A DNA stretch of 23,668 nt from FEN-1297 sp963787005. GTDB taxonomy: Bacteria > Bacteroidota > Ignavibacteria > Ignavibacteriales > Ignavibacteriaceae. Shown piece by piece: positions 8,452 through 15,917 of this stretch. Numbering within the stretch: the stretch's first letter is position 1; each line of letters opens with the position of its first letter. The notes beneath the pieces were generated by a model, which saw only the letters and a program-made list of their open reading frames with translations, did not search any database and was not told where the DNA came from. Position numbers and translations under genes: made by a program. The stretch covers positions 1 to 23,668 of the forward strand of contig CAWBBX010000096.1 in the NCBI GenBank assembly GCA_963787005.1. The letters are read 5' to 3'.

Positions 8452-9051
8452 CTAGCCTCTCAGCTTTTTTATGCCTTCCCTGCTGTACTTTTGAATGAAA
8501 ATCTTCTTCATCTTTTCTAACGGAAAATTATCCTTATCCAGAAGGTACTGTATGCCGAGACCGTCGAACAGCGCCGCCAGTATTCTCGCCTCGGCGTGCG
8601 GATTTTTAACTCCCAGTTTCTTAAAGAGATTTTCCAGCAGTTTTAAAAATCCCGACTCGAATTCGTTGGTTAATCTCTGAGCCGTTTCAATAACTCCCGG
8701 CTGAAGCGCGAGTCCGGTGTAAAGCCTCCAGTATTCCTCGTTGTTCATTGTCATGTCGAAAGAGGCTTCGATCATGAACTTTAATTTTTCGTACGGATCT
8801 TTCAGAGAGTTCAAGCCATCGAACAAAAACTCGGCTTCATCGAAGGCTTGCTTAAAGAGAGCTTCAATAATATCCTGTTTGCTGTCGAAGTAGTTATAGG
8901 CGAGTCCCTTTGATATTCCTGCGTCTTTGGCAATATCGCTTATCGAGGTTCCGTGAAAACCTTTTTGAGAGAATATCTTTAACGCGCTAGCCAGGATTGC
9001 TTTCCTAGTTTTTCGACGGATCTCCTGGTTCTGTTCTTCGGTGCGGGGCAT
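8452..9051 (-). CDS. TetR/AcrR family transcriptional repressor
   Basis: A 199-residue regulator with an N-terminal TetR helix-turn-helix: residues 14-60 contain I-L-x-x-A-L-K-I-F-x-x-K-G-F and I-S-K-G-L-A-Y-N-Y-F-D-S-K. The C-terminal ligand-binding and dimer domain is divergent. It is transcribed away from the transport operon that starts at 9227. Two near-identical 18-bp palindromes lie in the shared promoter region, one beside each presumed promoter, so it most likely represses both itself and the transport operon. The ligand is unknown; lipids or other hydrophobic molecules are common for relatives. Length is typical for the family. Confidence 0.95.
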   Translation of the reverse strand: MPRTEEQNQEIRRKTRKAILASALKIFSQKGFHGTSISDIAKDAGISKGLAYNYFDSKQDIIEALFKQAFDEAEFLFDGLNSLKDPYEKLKFMIEASFDMTMNNEEYWRLYTGLALQPGVIETAQRLTNEFESGFLKLLENLFKKLGVKNPHAEARILAALFDGLGIQYLLDKDNFPLEKMKKIFIQKYSREGIKKLRG

Positions 9052-9075
9052 AATAAGAAAATGCCGATTTTTTAT

Positions 9076-9093
9076 TGAATAAATGTTCAGTCA
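9076..9093. promoter_or_regulatory. TetR operator, tetR-proximal copy
   Basis: TGAATAAATGTTCAGTCA matches the second palindrome (9187-9204) or its reverse complement at 15 of 18 positions, with an intact GTTCAGTCA half. It lies just downstream of the presumed minus-strand -10 (9096-9101), where binding would block tetR transcription. Confidence 0.65.
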
Positions 9094-9095
9094 TA

Positions 9096-9124
9096 AATTT
9101 ATTCCACATAAATGTTTTAATCAA
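9096..9124 (-). promoter_or_regulatory. Predicted tetR promoter
   Basis: Read on the minus strand, TTGATT (9119-9124) is followed after exactly 17 nt by TAAATT (9096-9101). An operator palindrome lies just downstream. The placement relative to the tetR start at 9051 is sensible. This is sequence inference only. Confidence 0.45.
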
Positions 9125-9156
9125 GTGGGAATTAATTCTAAATTTTTACAATATTC

Positions 9157-9188
9157 TTGACAATTAATATAAAAAGTTTTAGTTTTTG
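9157..9188 (+). promoter_or_regulatory. Predicted promoter of the transport operon
   Basis: TTGACA at 9157-9162 is followed 17 nt later by TTAGTTTTTG. The latter resembles a Bacteroidota-type TAnnTTTG -7 element with one extra T. The 3' part runs into the operator palindrome at 9187-9204, so repressor binding should occlude RNA polymerase. Confidence 0.45.
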
Positions 9189-9204
9189 ACTGAACGTTTA
9201 GTCA
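9187..9204. promoter_or_regulatory. TetR operator, transport-operon copy
   Basis: TGACTGAACGTTTAGTCA is an 18-bp palindrome with a single mismatched pair. It lies 22 nt before the ATG of the LolA-like gene and abuts the presumed -10/-7 region. Together with the copy at 9076-9093 it gives the probable binding site of the adjacent TetR regulator. Confidence 0.75.
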
Positions 9205-9226
9205 ATCATAACGAAAATAGAGATTT

Positions 9227-9973
9227 ATGAAAAATATATTGTTTGTTCTATCCGCATTTCTTTTGACGGTTAATTGCATATATGCTCAGACCGCCGAAGA
9301 GATAATCAAAAAAGCAGAAGATGAAGTGAAGGGGAAAACATCGCATGCGGTAATAGAGATGACTATTACCACGCCCGATTATACCCGGTCCCTGAAGATG
9401 GAAAGCTGGTGGGTCGGCAACGAGAAAGCTTTAATAGTTACGAAAGCTCCGGCTAAAGAAGCCGGCAATAAAACGCTCAAGATCGGGAATGAGATGTGGA
9501 GCTATCTGAGAAATACCGAAACAACCATAAAGATCCCGCCGTCGATGATGCTGCAGTCTTGGAACGGCTCGGATTTTACGAACGACGATCTTGTGCGGGA
9601 ATCGAACTTGACCAAAGATTATAACATGAAAATGATAGGTGATGAAAAGGTACAGGGCGAGGACTGCTGGAAAATCGAATTGGATCCCAAGCCTGACGCA
9701 CCTGTGGTGTGGGGTAAAATTTATTACTGGGTCAGAAAATCGAATTACCTGCCGTCTGTTCTGCAGTACTTCGACGAAAAAGGAAACATGGTACGCTATC
9801 TTATATATAAAGACGTAAAAGATTTTTACGGGAGAAAACTCCCCTCGGAATGGGTGATGCATAATGTAAAGAAAAAGGGGCATACCACAGAGATAAAAGT
9901 CGACGACATTCATTTCGACGTGAATATACCGGATAGAATATTCTCGTACAGGGAGCTCGAAAGAGGAAACTGA
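9227..9973 (+). CDS. LolA-like outer membrane lipoprotein-sorting protein
   Basis: A 248-residue exported protein. Its Sec signal peptide ends near I-Y-A-Q (cleavage about residue 20). The mature part is a predicted LolA/LolB-like half-barrel. W-W-V-G-N-E-K, L-R-N-T and S-W-N-G-S-D-F-T-N-D-D-L-V (about 105-125) are typical of proteins annotated 'outer membrane lipoprotein-sorting protein' rather than canonical LolA. The family is thought to shuttle lipids or lipoproteins across the periplasm. It is the first gene of the TetR-controlled operon and is followed by two LolC/E-like permeases, so it is the likely substrate acceptor of that ABC transporter. No strong ribosome-binding site is seen. 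Confidence 0.9.
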   Translation: MKNILFVLSAFLLTVNCIYAQTAEEIIKKAEDEVKGKTSHAVIEMTITTPDYTRSLKMESWWVGNEKALIVTKAPAKEAGNKTLKIGNEMWSYLRNTETTIKIPPSMMLQSWNGSDFTNDDLVRESNLTKDYNMKMIGDEKVQGEDCWKIELDPKPDAPVVWGKIYYWVRKSNYLPSVLQYFDEKGNMVRYLIYKDVKDFYGRKLPSEWVMHNVKKKGHTTEIKVDDIHFDVNIPDRIFSYRELERGN

Positions 9974-9978
9974 AGTAT

Positions 9979-10025
9979 GCATGGCTGCATGTGATCATGC
10001 AATCATGCTGTACATGCATCCATGC
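9979..10025. repeat. CATGCA-type palindromic element in operon spacer 1
   Basis: GCATGGCTGCATG (9979-9991) and CATGCATCCATGC (10013-10025) are inverted repeats matching at 12 of 13 positions around a 21-nt centre containing CATGCAATCATGC. The same word pair recurs in the next spacer of this operon (11354-11431). It starts 6 nt after the stop codon of the LolA-like gene. Confidence 0.7.
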
Positions 10026-10073
10026 CTCCCCGAAGTGTGATTAAAAATTTAAAACGGAAAAACTTAGATATTT

Positions 10074-11303
10074 ATGATGCTTCTACTAAAACTGGCCTGG
10101 CGTAACATCTGGCGGAATAAGCGGCGCTCTATGCTAACATTGGCGGCTGTGGTTTTCGCGGCGCTAATGGCAATTGCAATGAGAGGAATTCAACTCGGCA
10201 CTTATGCTTTGAACATAAGATCAGTTGTCGAGCTGTTCTCCGGATATCTGCAGATACAGAACAAGGGCTACATCGACAACCCGACCTTAAATTCAAGTTT
10301 TGTGGTTGATGAAAATCTCGATCGTGAAATATCGGGTACACAAGGTGTCACTGCCTTCGCACCCAGGATATACGCGGACGGGCTGGTAAGCTTCAAAGAT
10401 AATTCAAGGGGCGCGGCTGTATTCGGTATCGATCCCGCTAAGGAAAAGAATGTAACCACGTTTGTTTATAATCTGGACGAAGGGGACTTCTTCAAAAGCG
10501 ACAGCACAAACGAAATTGTGGTAGGCACACAGATGCTTAAAAATCTGGACGCCGCAATAGGCGATACACTCGTAATTCTTGCTCAGGGGTACGACGGCGC
10601 GCTGGGAAATCAAAAGTTTAAGATTGTCGGCACCGTCCGCCTTGGTGTGCAGGAGCTTGAATCGGCCGTGGTGTTTATGGGGCTGAAAACAGCGCAGTCT
10701 CTGCTTACGATGCCGAATAGAGTAAACGTTATAGCCGTGAAAGCCGCGAGCCTCGACAGGCTCGGCCAGATAAGTAAATCACTGTCAAAGAGAATAAAAG
10801 ATCCCAAACTCGCCGTTCTGGAATGGGACAGGGTTAACCCTGAGATGAAGCAGGCCATTCAGCTCGACAACGTCAGCGGGATTATGTTCCTGGGAATATT
10901 AATTGTCATTGTAGCGTTCGGAATATTAAATACGGTGCTTATGTCCGTTACCGAAAGGTTCAGGGAATTCGGTGTAATACTTTCTATAGGTATGCCGCAG
11001 AAAAAACTGACGTACCTGGTTTATATTGAAACGATGTTCATTACACTGCTTGGACTCATACTGGGCAACGCTTTAGGCTACGCGGTAAATTATTATCTGA
11101 TACTTCATCCTATCCTATTCGGGGGAGAGCTGAAACAGCTTTACGAGCTGTATCATTTTCTGCCGCAGCTTAAATCTTCGCTGCAGTTCTCCATCTTTTA
11201 TAATGTATCGCTTTCAATTCTAATAATATCTTTGGTATCGTGCATATACCCGGCTTATAAAGTGTACAAACTCGAGCCGCTTAAAGGAATTAGGCATACG
11301 TAG
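10074..11303 (+). CDS. ABC transporter permease, LolC/E (MacB/FtsX) type, first copy
   Basis: A 409-residue permease. It opens with the family signature L-A-W-R-N-I-W-R-N-K-R-R-S just before the first transmembrane helix (about 20-40). A large periplasmic domain follows (about 45-270), then three further helices in the C-terminal third, with the conserved N-T-V-L-M-S-V-x-E-R-x-R-E-F-G-V coupling segment (about 282-300). It ends in Y-P-A-Y-K-V-Y-K-L-E-P-L. This four-helix topology fits lipoprotein or lipid extraction permeases. It is paralogous to the gene at 11468-12682, and the two probably form a heterodimer like LolC/LolE. The start could equally be the next ATG (10077). Confidence 0.93.
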   Translation: MMLLLKLAWRNIWRNKRRSMLTLAAVVFAALMAIAMRGIQLGTYALNIRSVVELFSGYLQIQNKGYIDNPTLNSSFVVDENLDREISGTQGVTAFAPRIYADGLVSFKDNSRGAAVFGIDPAKEKNVTTFVYNLDEGDFFKSDSTNEIVVGTQMLKNLDAAIGDTLVILAQGYDGALGNQKFKIVGTVRLGVQELESAVVFMGLKTAQSLLTMPNRVNVIAVKAASLDRLGQISKSLSKRIKDPKLAVLEWDRVNPEMKQAIQLDNVSGIMFLGILIVIVAFGILNTVLMSVTERFREFGVILSIGMPQKKLTYLVYIETMFITLLGLILGNALGYAVNYYLILHPILFGGELKQLYELYHFLPQLKSSLQFSIFYNVSLSILIISLVSCIYPAYKVYKLEPLKGIRHT

Positions 11304-11353
11304 TGAAATTAACAATTAAGAATTAACAATGAATAATTGGTATTAAAATAGGG

Positions 11354-11431
11354 AAGCATGAATGCATGATAAAGCATGACTGCATTGTGAGCATGCATCC
11401 ATGCAAAGCAAAGCGCCATGCAATCATGCTT
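11354..11431. repeat. CATGCA-type palindromic element in operon spacer 2
   Basis: AAGCATGAATGCATG (11354-11368) and CATGCAATCATGCTT (11417-11431) are inverted repeats matching at 14 of 15 positions. Between them lies a second, weaker pair including CATGCATCCATGC. The words CATGCATCCATGC and CATGCAATCATGCT are shared with spacer 1 but in the opposite order. The element lies wholly between the two permease genes. Confidence 0.7.
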
Positions 11432-11467
11432 TTATAAAAATGAGTTTAATATAAAAGAAAATGAATC

Positions 11468-12682
11468 ATGTTATTTAAAATCGCCTGGCGTAATATCTGG
11501 AGAAATAAGAGACGATCTGTAATTGTGCTTACATCGGTCGTTGTGGGAATAGTTGCAATTATAATTTCCGACGGACTATCGAACGGCATGATGCGCCAGA
11601 TGCTGTTTAACCAGATCAGCCTTAATGTTGCTCATCTGCAGATACATAAAAGGGGTTTTAACGGTAACAAAGTCGTAAAAAATTACATTCCCGACTACAA
11701 AAAAGTAGAAGCCGCGGTTAAGAGCGATCCCGAGATTAAATATTACAGCAAGAGAGTCTTCGCTTCCGGAATATTAAGCAGCGCGAATAATTCTTCAGGC
11801 GTTAGTATTTACGGTATCATCCCGGATGAAGAATCTAAAGTATCGGTTATAAAAAGCTCTATTATAGAAGGAAGATACATCGGGAACGGAAAAAGAGATA
11901 TTGTGATCGGGAAAAAGCTTGCGGAGAAACTGGATGTCGGAGTAGGCGATAAGGTAGTTGCAATGGCCAATACTCTCGGCGGAGATCTAGGCTCCGACGT
12001 GTTCCGTATTGTCGGGATATTCAGAACCGCCAGCTCCGAATTCGATAAAACTACAATCTACATCAACGCCTCCACTGAGCAGGAGATGCTCGAAATAGGC
12101 GATAAATATTATGAGTTTGCCGTAATAGTTAAAGACTATAATAAAATCGGCTCAATAAAAAAAGATCTTAAATCCACAATCGACGGCGGTTATGAAGTGT
12201 TGACGTATAAGGATCTTCTTCCGATGCTCATTTACCAGATGGAGCTATATAAGGAATCGATGTTAATACTTGTTGCCATAATAGGGCTCGCGCTTATATT
12301 CGGCATAGTAAACACAATGCTGATGTCGGTCTTCGAGCGGATAAGGGAGTTTGGTGTTCTAATGGCTATCGGTATGAAGAACCGCAGGCTTTATTTGATG
12401 ATACTTTTCGAGGCTTTTATAATCGGGGTGATCGGCACGGTTGTGGGACTTTTAATCGGCATCATGTTAAATATTCCGCTCGCCCATTCCGGAATTGACT
12501 TAAGCCTATTCTCTTCCGGTCTTGAATCTTTTGGAATAGGCACTGTTATATACCCGGTTTTATCGATCAGTAATTTGATAAACACGGCGATCGCAATGCC
12601 GTTTATAGCGGTGCTCGGTGCACTTTATCCGGCGTACAAAGCGATCAAACTGGAACCGATATACGCGATAAATTATGTGTAA
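11468..12682 (+). CDS. ABC transporter permease, LolC/E (MacB/FtsX) type, second copy
   Basis: A 404-residue paralogue of the upstream permease. It has the same opening (F-K-I-A-W-R-N-I-W-R-N-K-R-R-S), a first helix at about 19-37, a periplasmic domain to about 260, the N-T-M-L-M-S-V-F-E-R-I-R-E-F-G-V segment (about 283-299), three C-terminal helices, and the ending Y-P-A-Y-K-A-I-K-L-E-P-I. Spacing and orientation put it in the TetR-controlled operon. It should pair with the first permease and with the ATPase encoded next. The two permeases are clearly diverged in their periplasmic domains, as expected for a specialised heterodimer. Confidence 0.93.
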   Translation: MLFKIAWRNIWRNKRRSVIVLTSVVVGIVAIIISDGLSNGMMRQMLFNQISLNVAHLQIHKRGFNGNKVVKNYIPDYKKVEAAVKSDPEIKYYSKRVFASGILSSANNSSGVSIYGIIPDEESKVSVIKSSIIEGRYIGNGKRDIVIGKKLAEKLDVGVGDKVVAMANTLGGDLGSDVFRIVGIFRTASSEFDKTTIYINASTEQEMLEIGDKYYEFAVIVKDYNKIGSIKKDLKSTIDGGYEVLTYKDLLPMLIYQMELYKESMLILVAIIGLALIFGIVNTMLMSVFERIREFGVLMAIGMKNRRLYLMILFEAFIIGVIGTVVGLLIGIMLNIPLAHSGIDLSLFSSGLESFGIGTVIYPVLSISNLINTAIAMPFIAVLGALYPAYKAIKLEPIYAINYV

Positions 12683-12788
12683 GGTCGGAAGTCGGTGTTG
12701 GTTGTGGGTGTCTTGTCCGGTCTCTGACAGATCAAATTCATCACTTAAATAAATTTTGATAAAATTTTATAAAATGTGAAAAAATAAA

Positions 12789-13459
12789 ATGGAAATAATA
12801 AAAGCAGAAAAATTGGAGAAGATTTACCAGGACAACGGTGTCCCGGTGCATGCCCTGAGAGGAATAGACCTGACGGTAGGCAAGGGAGAGTACATTGTAA
12901 TTGCGGGGCCTTCGGGTTCCGGAAAAACCACCCTGCTGAACTTACTCGGCGCTTTGGATAAACCTACCAGCGGCAGGATCTATTTTGAAGAGCAGGATAT
13001 CACCGGAAAACCGAAAGCCGAATTATCGAATATGCGTCTGCACAAACTCGGCTTTATCTTTCAGGCATACAATCTAATTCCCGTACTGACGGCTATCGAG
13101 AACATTGAGTTCAGCATGATGCTCTTGGGAATACCCGATAAAGTGAGAAAAGATAAGGCGCTCAATCTAATGGACGAATTGGGGATAAAGGAATTAGCCG
13201 ATAAAAGGCCCAACGAGATGAGCGGCGGACAGCAGCAGAGAGTAGCCGTGGCGAGAGCTATCGTTAACAATCCCTCGGTTGTTTTGGCCGACGAACCTAC
13301 GGCAAACCTGGATTCAAAACGGCCGGGCATCTTCTCGAGCTGATGCAGAGGATGAACAGTGAGAAGAATATAACATTTATATTTTCTTCACACGATAAAC
13401 AGGTAATAGATCAAGCAAAAAGGCTTCTTATATTAAAAGACGGGAAGATACAAGGGTAA
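12789..13459 (+). pseudogene. LolD-like ABC transporter ATPase, split by a one-base frameshift
   Basis: The reading frame from 12789 carries Walker A (G-P-S-G-S-G-K-T-T, about 38-46), the Q-loop (F-Q-A-Y-N-L), the signature M-S-G-G-Q-Q-Q-R, Walker B (V-V-L-A-D-E-P) and the D-loop (A-N-L-D-S-K). It then runs into a spurious tail and stops at 13343. The missing end is intact in the -1 frame from 13319 to the TAA at 13457-13459: T-A-G-H-L-L-E-L-M, then the H-loop S-S-H-D and the ending L-L-I-L-K-D-G-K-I-Q-G. Adding one A to the run at 13316-13319 restores a 223-residue protein of normal LolD length. As written, the product lacks the H-loop and would be inactive. It energises the two permeases upstream. 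A sequencing or assembly error in the A run is as likely as a real mutation. Confidence 0.88.
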
Positions 13460-13468
13460 GAATGTGTC

Positions 13469-13536
13469 ATCCCTAAAGGGATTGCACTTGGTACTTGATA
13501 ATACATTTGCTACAAATCTTGTATCCCTAACGGGAT
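13469..13536 (-). repeat. Double-hairpin palindromic repeat, array 1, inverted unit
   Basis: Two 14-nt hairpins, ATCCCTAAAGGGAT (13469-13482) and ATCCCTAACGGGAT (13523-13536), are joined by a linker. On the minus strand the linker contains GATTTGTAGCAAATG right after the first hairpin. This matches the linker word of the neighbouring forward unit, so the two units form an inverted pair, like a bacterial interspersed mosaic element. It begins 9 nt after the restored ATPase stop codon. Confidence 0.75.
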
Positions 13537-13584
13537 TAAAAATCATGAAGCTGAAATATATATAAAGGATATATAAAGAATTAA

Positions 13585-13650
13585 GTCCCTTTAGGGACGA
13601 AATATTTATAGAAAACATTTAACGGCAAAATTTAGAATCCCTTTAGGGAT
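13585..13650 (+). repeat. Double-hairpin palindromic repeat, array 1, forward unit
   Basis: Hairpin GTCCCTTTAGGGAC (13585-13598) is followed directly by GAAATATTTATAGAAAA (13599-13615), a linker, and hairpin ATCCCTTTAGGGAT (13637-13650). This is the same architecture as the inverted unit 48 nt upstream and as the two units near 15.9 kb. It ends 28 nt before the preferred start codon of the beta-barrel gene. Confidence 0.75.
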
Positions 13651-13678
13651 GATACATGTATTAAGAATTTTTGAATTA

Positions 13679-14821
13679 ATGAAAAAATACATTTTTCTCT
13701 TTTTTATTATTTCGGTTCCTGCTTTTGCGCAGATCGATTATTCCTTCTCCGGTTACGTTGTAGACATGCCGATCTATTCGAAGAACAATCCGGATCTTGC
13801 GAGGCTGTTCTCATATCCTAACGACCAGTTCATCAATCTTACTAGAATCAGACTTCGCCCTGAATTGTACTTATGGAGCGGCGCCAGGCTGAACCTGGAA
13901 TACGAAGCCGACGCGCTTTACTCACCGCAGAACGTTTCCGTACTCTTCAATGAAATAAATACCAACAGGCAGGTATTCAATTTAAAATGGAATATAGTAG
14001 ATAAAGAAAACCTGAATGTTCTGCATTACATCGATCGGTTATACCTGCGCCAGGGCTTTAACTGGGGAAATATAATTGTCGGACGCCAGAGAATAGCGTG
14101 GGGAGTGGGAAGAGTCTGGAGCCCGACCGATCTGTTCAATCCCATTAATCCTGCTAACTTTAGCAAGATAGAAAAAGACGGCGCTGACGCCGTATCGATG
14201 ACATATTACATGGGAAACTTTACAGATCTGAATCTCGTTTATAATCCTCAAAACAAAATTGAAAACAGCAACGCCGGCTTCAGGTTCAGAACGAATTTGC
14301 TTGAATATGATTTTGCAGTTGTCGGCGGTTACTTCGACAGACGTATAATTATAGGCGGCGACTTCGCGGGAAATTTCTTCGACGCCGGAATAAGAGGCGA
14401 AGGCATAATATCAATGGATAAAGATAATCTTCAAAACAACTTTACAAAGTTTATCTTCGGAATGGACAATCAATTTACATCTAAGCTGTATGCGATGTTC
14501 GAATATCAATATAACGGGCAGGGCGCGGCGGATAAATTCAAATACGATTTTACGGGACTGCTGAACGGTAGGCTTTTGAACTTAAGCAGAAATTATTTGT
14601 ATGTAAGCGGAACTTACCAGGTTACCCCGCTGCTGAGCGCAACACTCGCTGAAAATTCAAATTTAAATGACGGCAGCGGGTTCGTATTGCTCGGCGGGAC
14701 ATATTCATTAAGCAACAATGCTTCTTTGGATCTCGGTTCGCTTATTACATACGGAAAAAAGTATACCGAGTATTGGTATTACCCTACGTCGTATTATCTT
14801 CAGGGACAATACTTCTTTTAA
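13679..14821 (+). CDS. Outer-membrane beta-barrel protein of the transport operon
   Basis: From the ATG at 13679 the product has 380 residues, with a clear Sec signal peptide (MKK then a hydrophobic core, cleavage after V-P-A-F-A at 17). I prefer this start to the in-frame ATG at 13649, which lies inside a repeat hairpin and would bury the signal. The mature protein is rich in alternating aromatic strands and ends Y-F-F, as barrels folded by the Bam machinery do. The segment 135-153 (G-R-Q-R-I-A-W-G then W-S-P-T-D-L-F) resembles DUF1302-type barrels, which often accompany LolA-like carriers and RND pumps. It is likely the outer-membrane partner of the Lol-like ABC system. Specific function unknown. 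Confidence 0.85.
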   Translation: MKKYIFLFFIISVPAFAQIDYSFSGYVVDMPIYSKNNPDLARLFSYPNDQFINLTRIRLRPELYLWSGARLNLEYEADALYSPQNVSVLFNEINTNRQVFNLKWNIVDKENLNVLHYIDRLYLRQGFNWGNIIVGRQRIAWGVGRVWSPTDLFNPINPANFSKIEKDGADAVSMTYYMGNFTDLNLVYNPQNKIENSNAGFRFRTNLLEYDFAVVGGYFDRRIIIGGDFAGNFFDAGIRGEGIISMDKDNLQNNFTKFIFGMDNQFTSKLYAMFEYQYNGQGAADKFKYDFTGLLNGRLLNLSRNYLYVSGTYQVTPLLSATLAENSNLNDGSGFVLLGGTYSLSNNASLDLGSLITYGKKYTEYWYYPTSYYLQGQYFF

Positions 14822-15725
14822 GAATTACCCTTTTCTGCTGAGCGGCGCCGCTCTTCACCACGGCAACACCTGCAAAAATTATTACCGCGGCCGCAACTAT
14901 GAGCCAACTCATCTCTTCGCCTAAAACAAGCCATCCGAGAAACAACGCGATAACAGGATTTATGTAAGCGTAAGTAGAAACAAAAGAAAGCGGAAGATGC
15001 GTCAATGCGTAAATGTAAGAACTGTAACCGACGAGCGCGCCGAAAACCAGCAGGTAGGAAAAAGCAAGAAAACTCTTCTCATCAAAATGAAATCTTGAGC
15101 TCTCGCCCATAATTAGTCCCGCGCATATCTGAGCGAAGCCGGCTATCGTCATTTGCAGAGCGGCGCCGAGAAGCGGATGAACGTTTACGTTTTTGTATTT
15201 CGAATACACGGAGCCGAAGGCCCAGGAGACGACAAGAACAAGTAATCCAAACAATCCTTTTAAATATGTATTGTCGAGCAGATGTTTCCAGTCATGACCA
15301 AGTATAAGCACCACGCCTACAAGTCCAAGCACCAGTCCGAATACAATTCTTAAGTTGGCTTTCGGTCCGGACGGCAGCATTGTTTCCATACCGACAATCC
15401 AAAACGGAATAGTAGTAATGAATAGAGAAGCCATACCGCTAGGAACCCACTGTTCAGCGAAGGTAAGCATGCCGTTTCCTATGCCAATGAGAAATATCGC
15501 AACTACAGCAAGTTTTGCAAGATCAGCAGGACGCGGTATTTTATGTCCCTTAAAAAGAAGAAATATGAGGAAGATAAGCCCCGCGAAAAACCATCTCAAT
15601 CCGGCGAAAAGGAACGGCGGAAGTTGAGTGACACCGACCTTGATAGCAAGGTATGTTGTACCCCAGAAGAAGCACACTGCGGCGTACGCAAAATAGGCTT
15701 TTATGTTTTCTTTGCCGTTAGTCAA
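14784..15725 (-). CDS. EamA/DMT-family transporter (YedA-like)
   Basis: A 313-residue inner-membrane protein with about ten hydrophobic helices arranged as two EamA repeats. Helix 1 carries the familiar F-F-W-G-T-T-Y-L-A-I-K-V motif, and the second repeat ends with Y-I-N-P-V-I-A-L-F-L-G-W-L-V-L-G-E. The family exports or imports amino acids and other metabolites; the substrate is not predictable. The only upstream start available is TTG (15723-15725), since a stop codon lies immediately before it in frame. The last 38 nt overlap the end of the beta-barrel gene on the other strand, with no terminator between the two convergent genes. Confidence 0.92.
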   Translation of the reverse strand: MTNGKENIKAYFAYAAVCFFWGTTYLAIKVGVTQLPPFLFAGLRWFFAGLIFLIFLLFKGHKIPRPADLAKLAVVAIFLIGIGNGMLTFAEQWVPSGMASLFITTIPFWIVGMETMLPSGPKANLRIVFGLVLGLVGVVLILGHDWKHLLDNTYLKGLFGLLVLVVSWAFGSVYSKYKNVNVHPLLGAALQMTIAGFAQICAGLIMGESSRFHFDEKSFLAFSYLLVFGALVGYSSYIYALTHLPLSFVSTYAYINPVIALFLGWLVLGEEMSWLIVAAAVIIFAGVAVVKSGAAQQKRVILKRSIVPEDNTT

Positions 15726-15833
15726 TCAATCTATTTGATGTCGATGAAATTTAATTTCGCTTAAAAATGATAAGTACAAACATAACATTTTGACGGCTCA
15801 TCACAACTAATTCTATTTATAGCAATTTTTATT

Positions 15834-15900
15834 GAACTCCTACGAAGTTCTGATTCTTTTTGGTTTTCTTTTTCTACAAATATCTCGCTCCTACGGAGCG
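15834..15900 (-). repeat. Double-hairpin palindromic repeat, array 2, inverted unit
   Basis: Hairpins at 15834-15850 (GAACT...AGTTC) and 15886-15900 (CGCTCC-TAC-GGAGCG) flank a linker. Read on the minus strand, hairpin CGCTCCGTAGGAGCG is followed by GAGATATTTGTAGAAAA (complement of 15870-15886). This differs from the array 1 word at 13599-13615 by two bases. Confidence 0.75.
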
Positions 15901-15917
15901 AAGACAGATAGCTGCAA

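Noticed and set aside
13314..13325. Programmed -1 ribosomal frameshift in the ABC ATPase
   Set aside because: The site TCAAAACGG is not a standard slippery heptamer. No downstream stimulatory hairpin or internal ribosome-binding-like signal was evident, so a deletion or read error is more likely.
13469..13650. CRISPR-like repeat array
   Set aside because: The repeats are short palindromes in opposite orientations with unequal, partly conserved spacing. There are no uniform spacers and no cas genes nearby.
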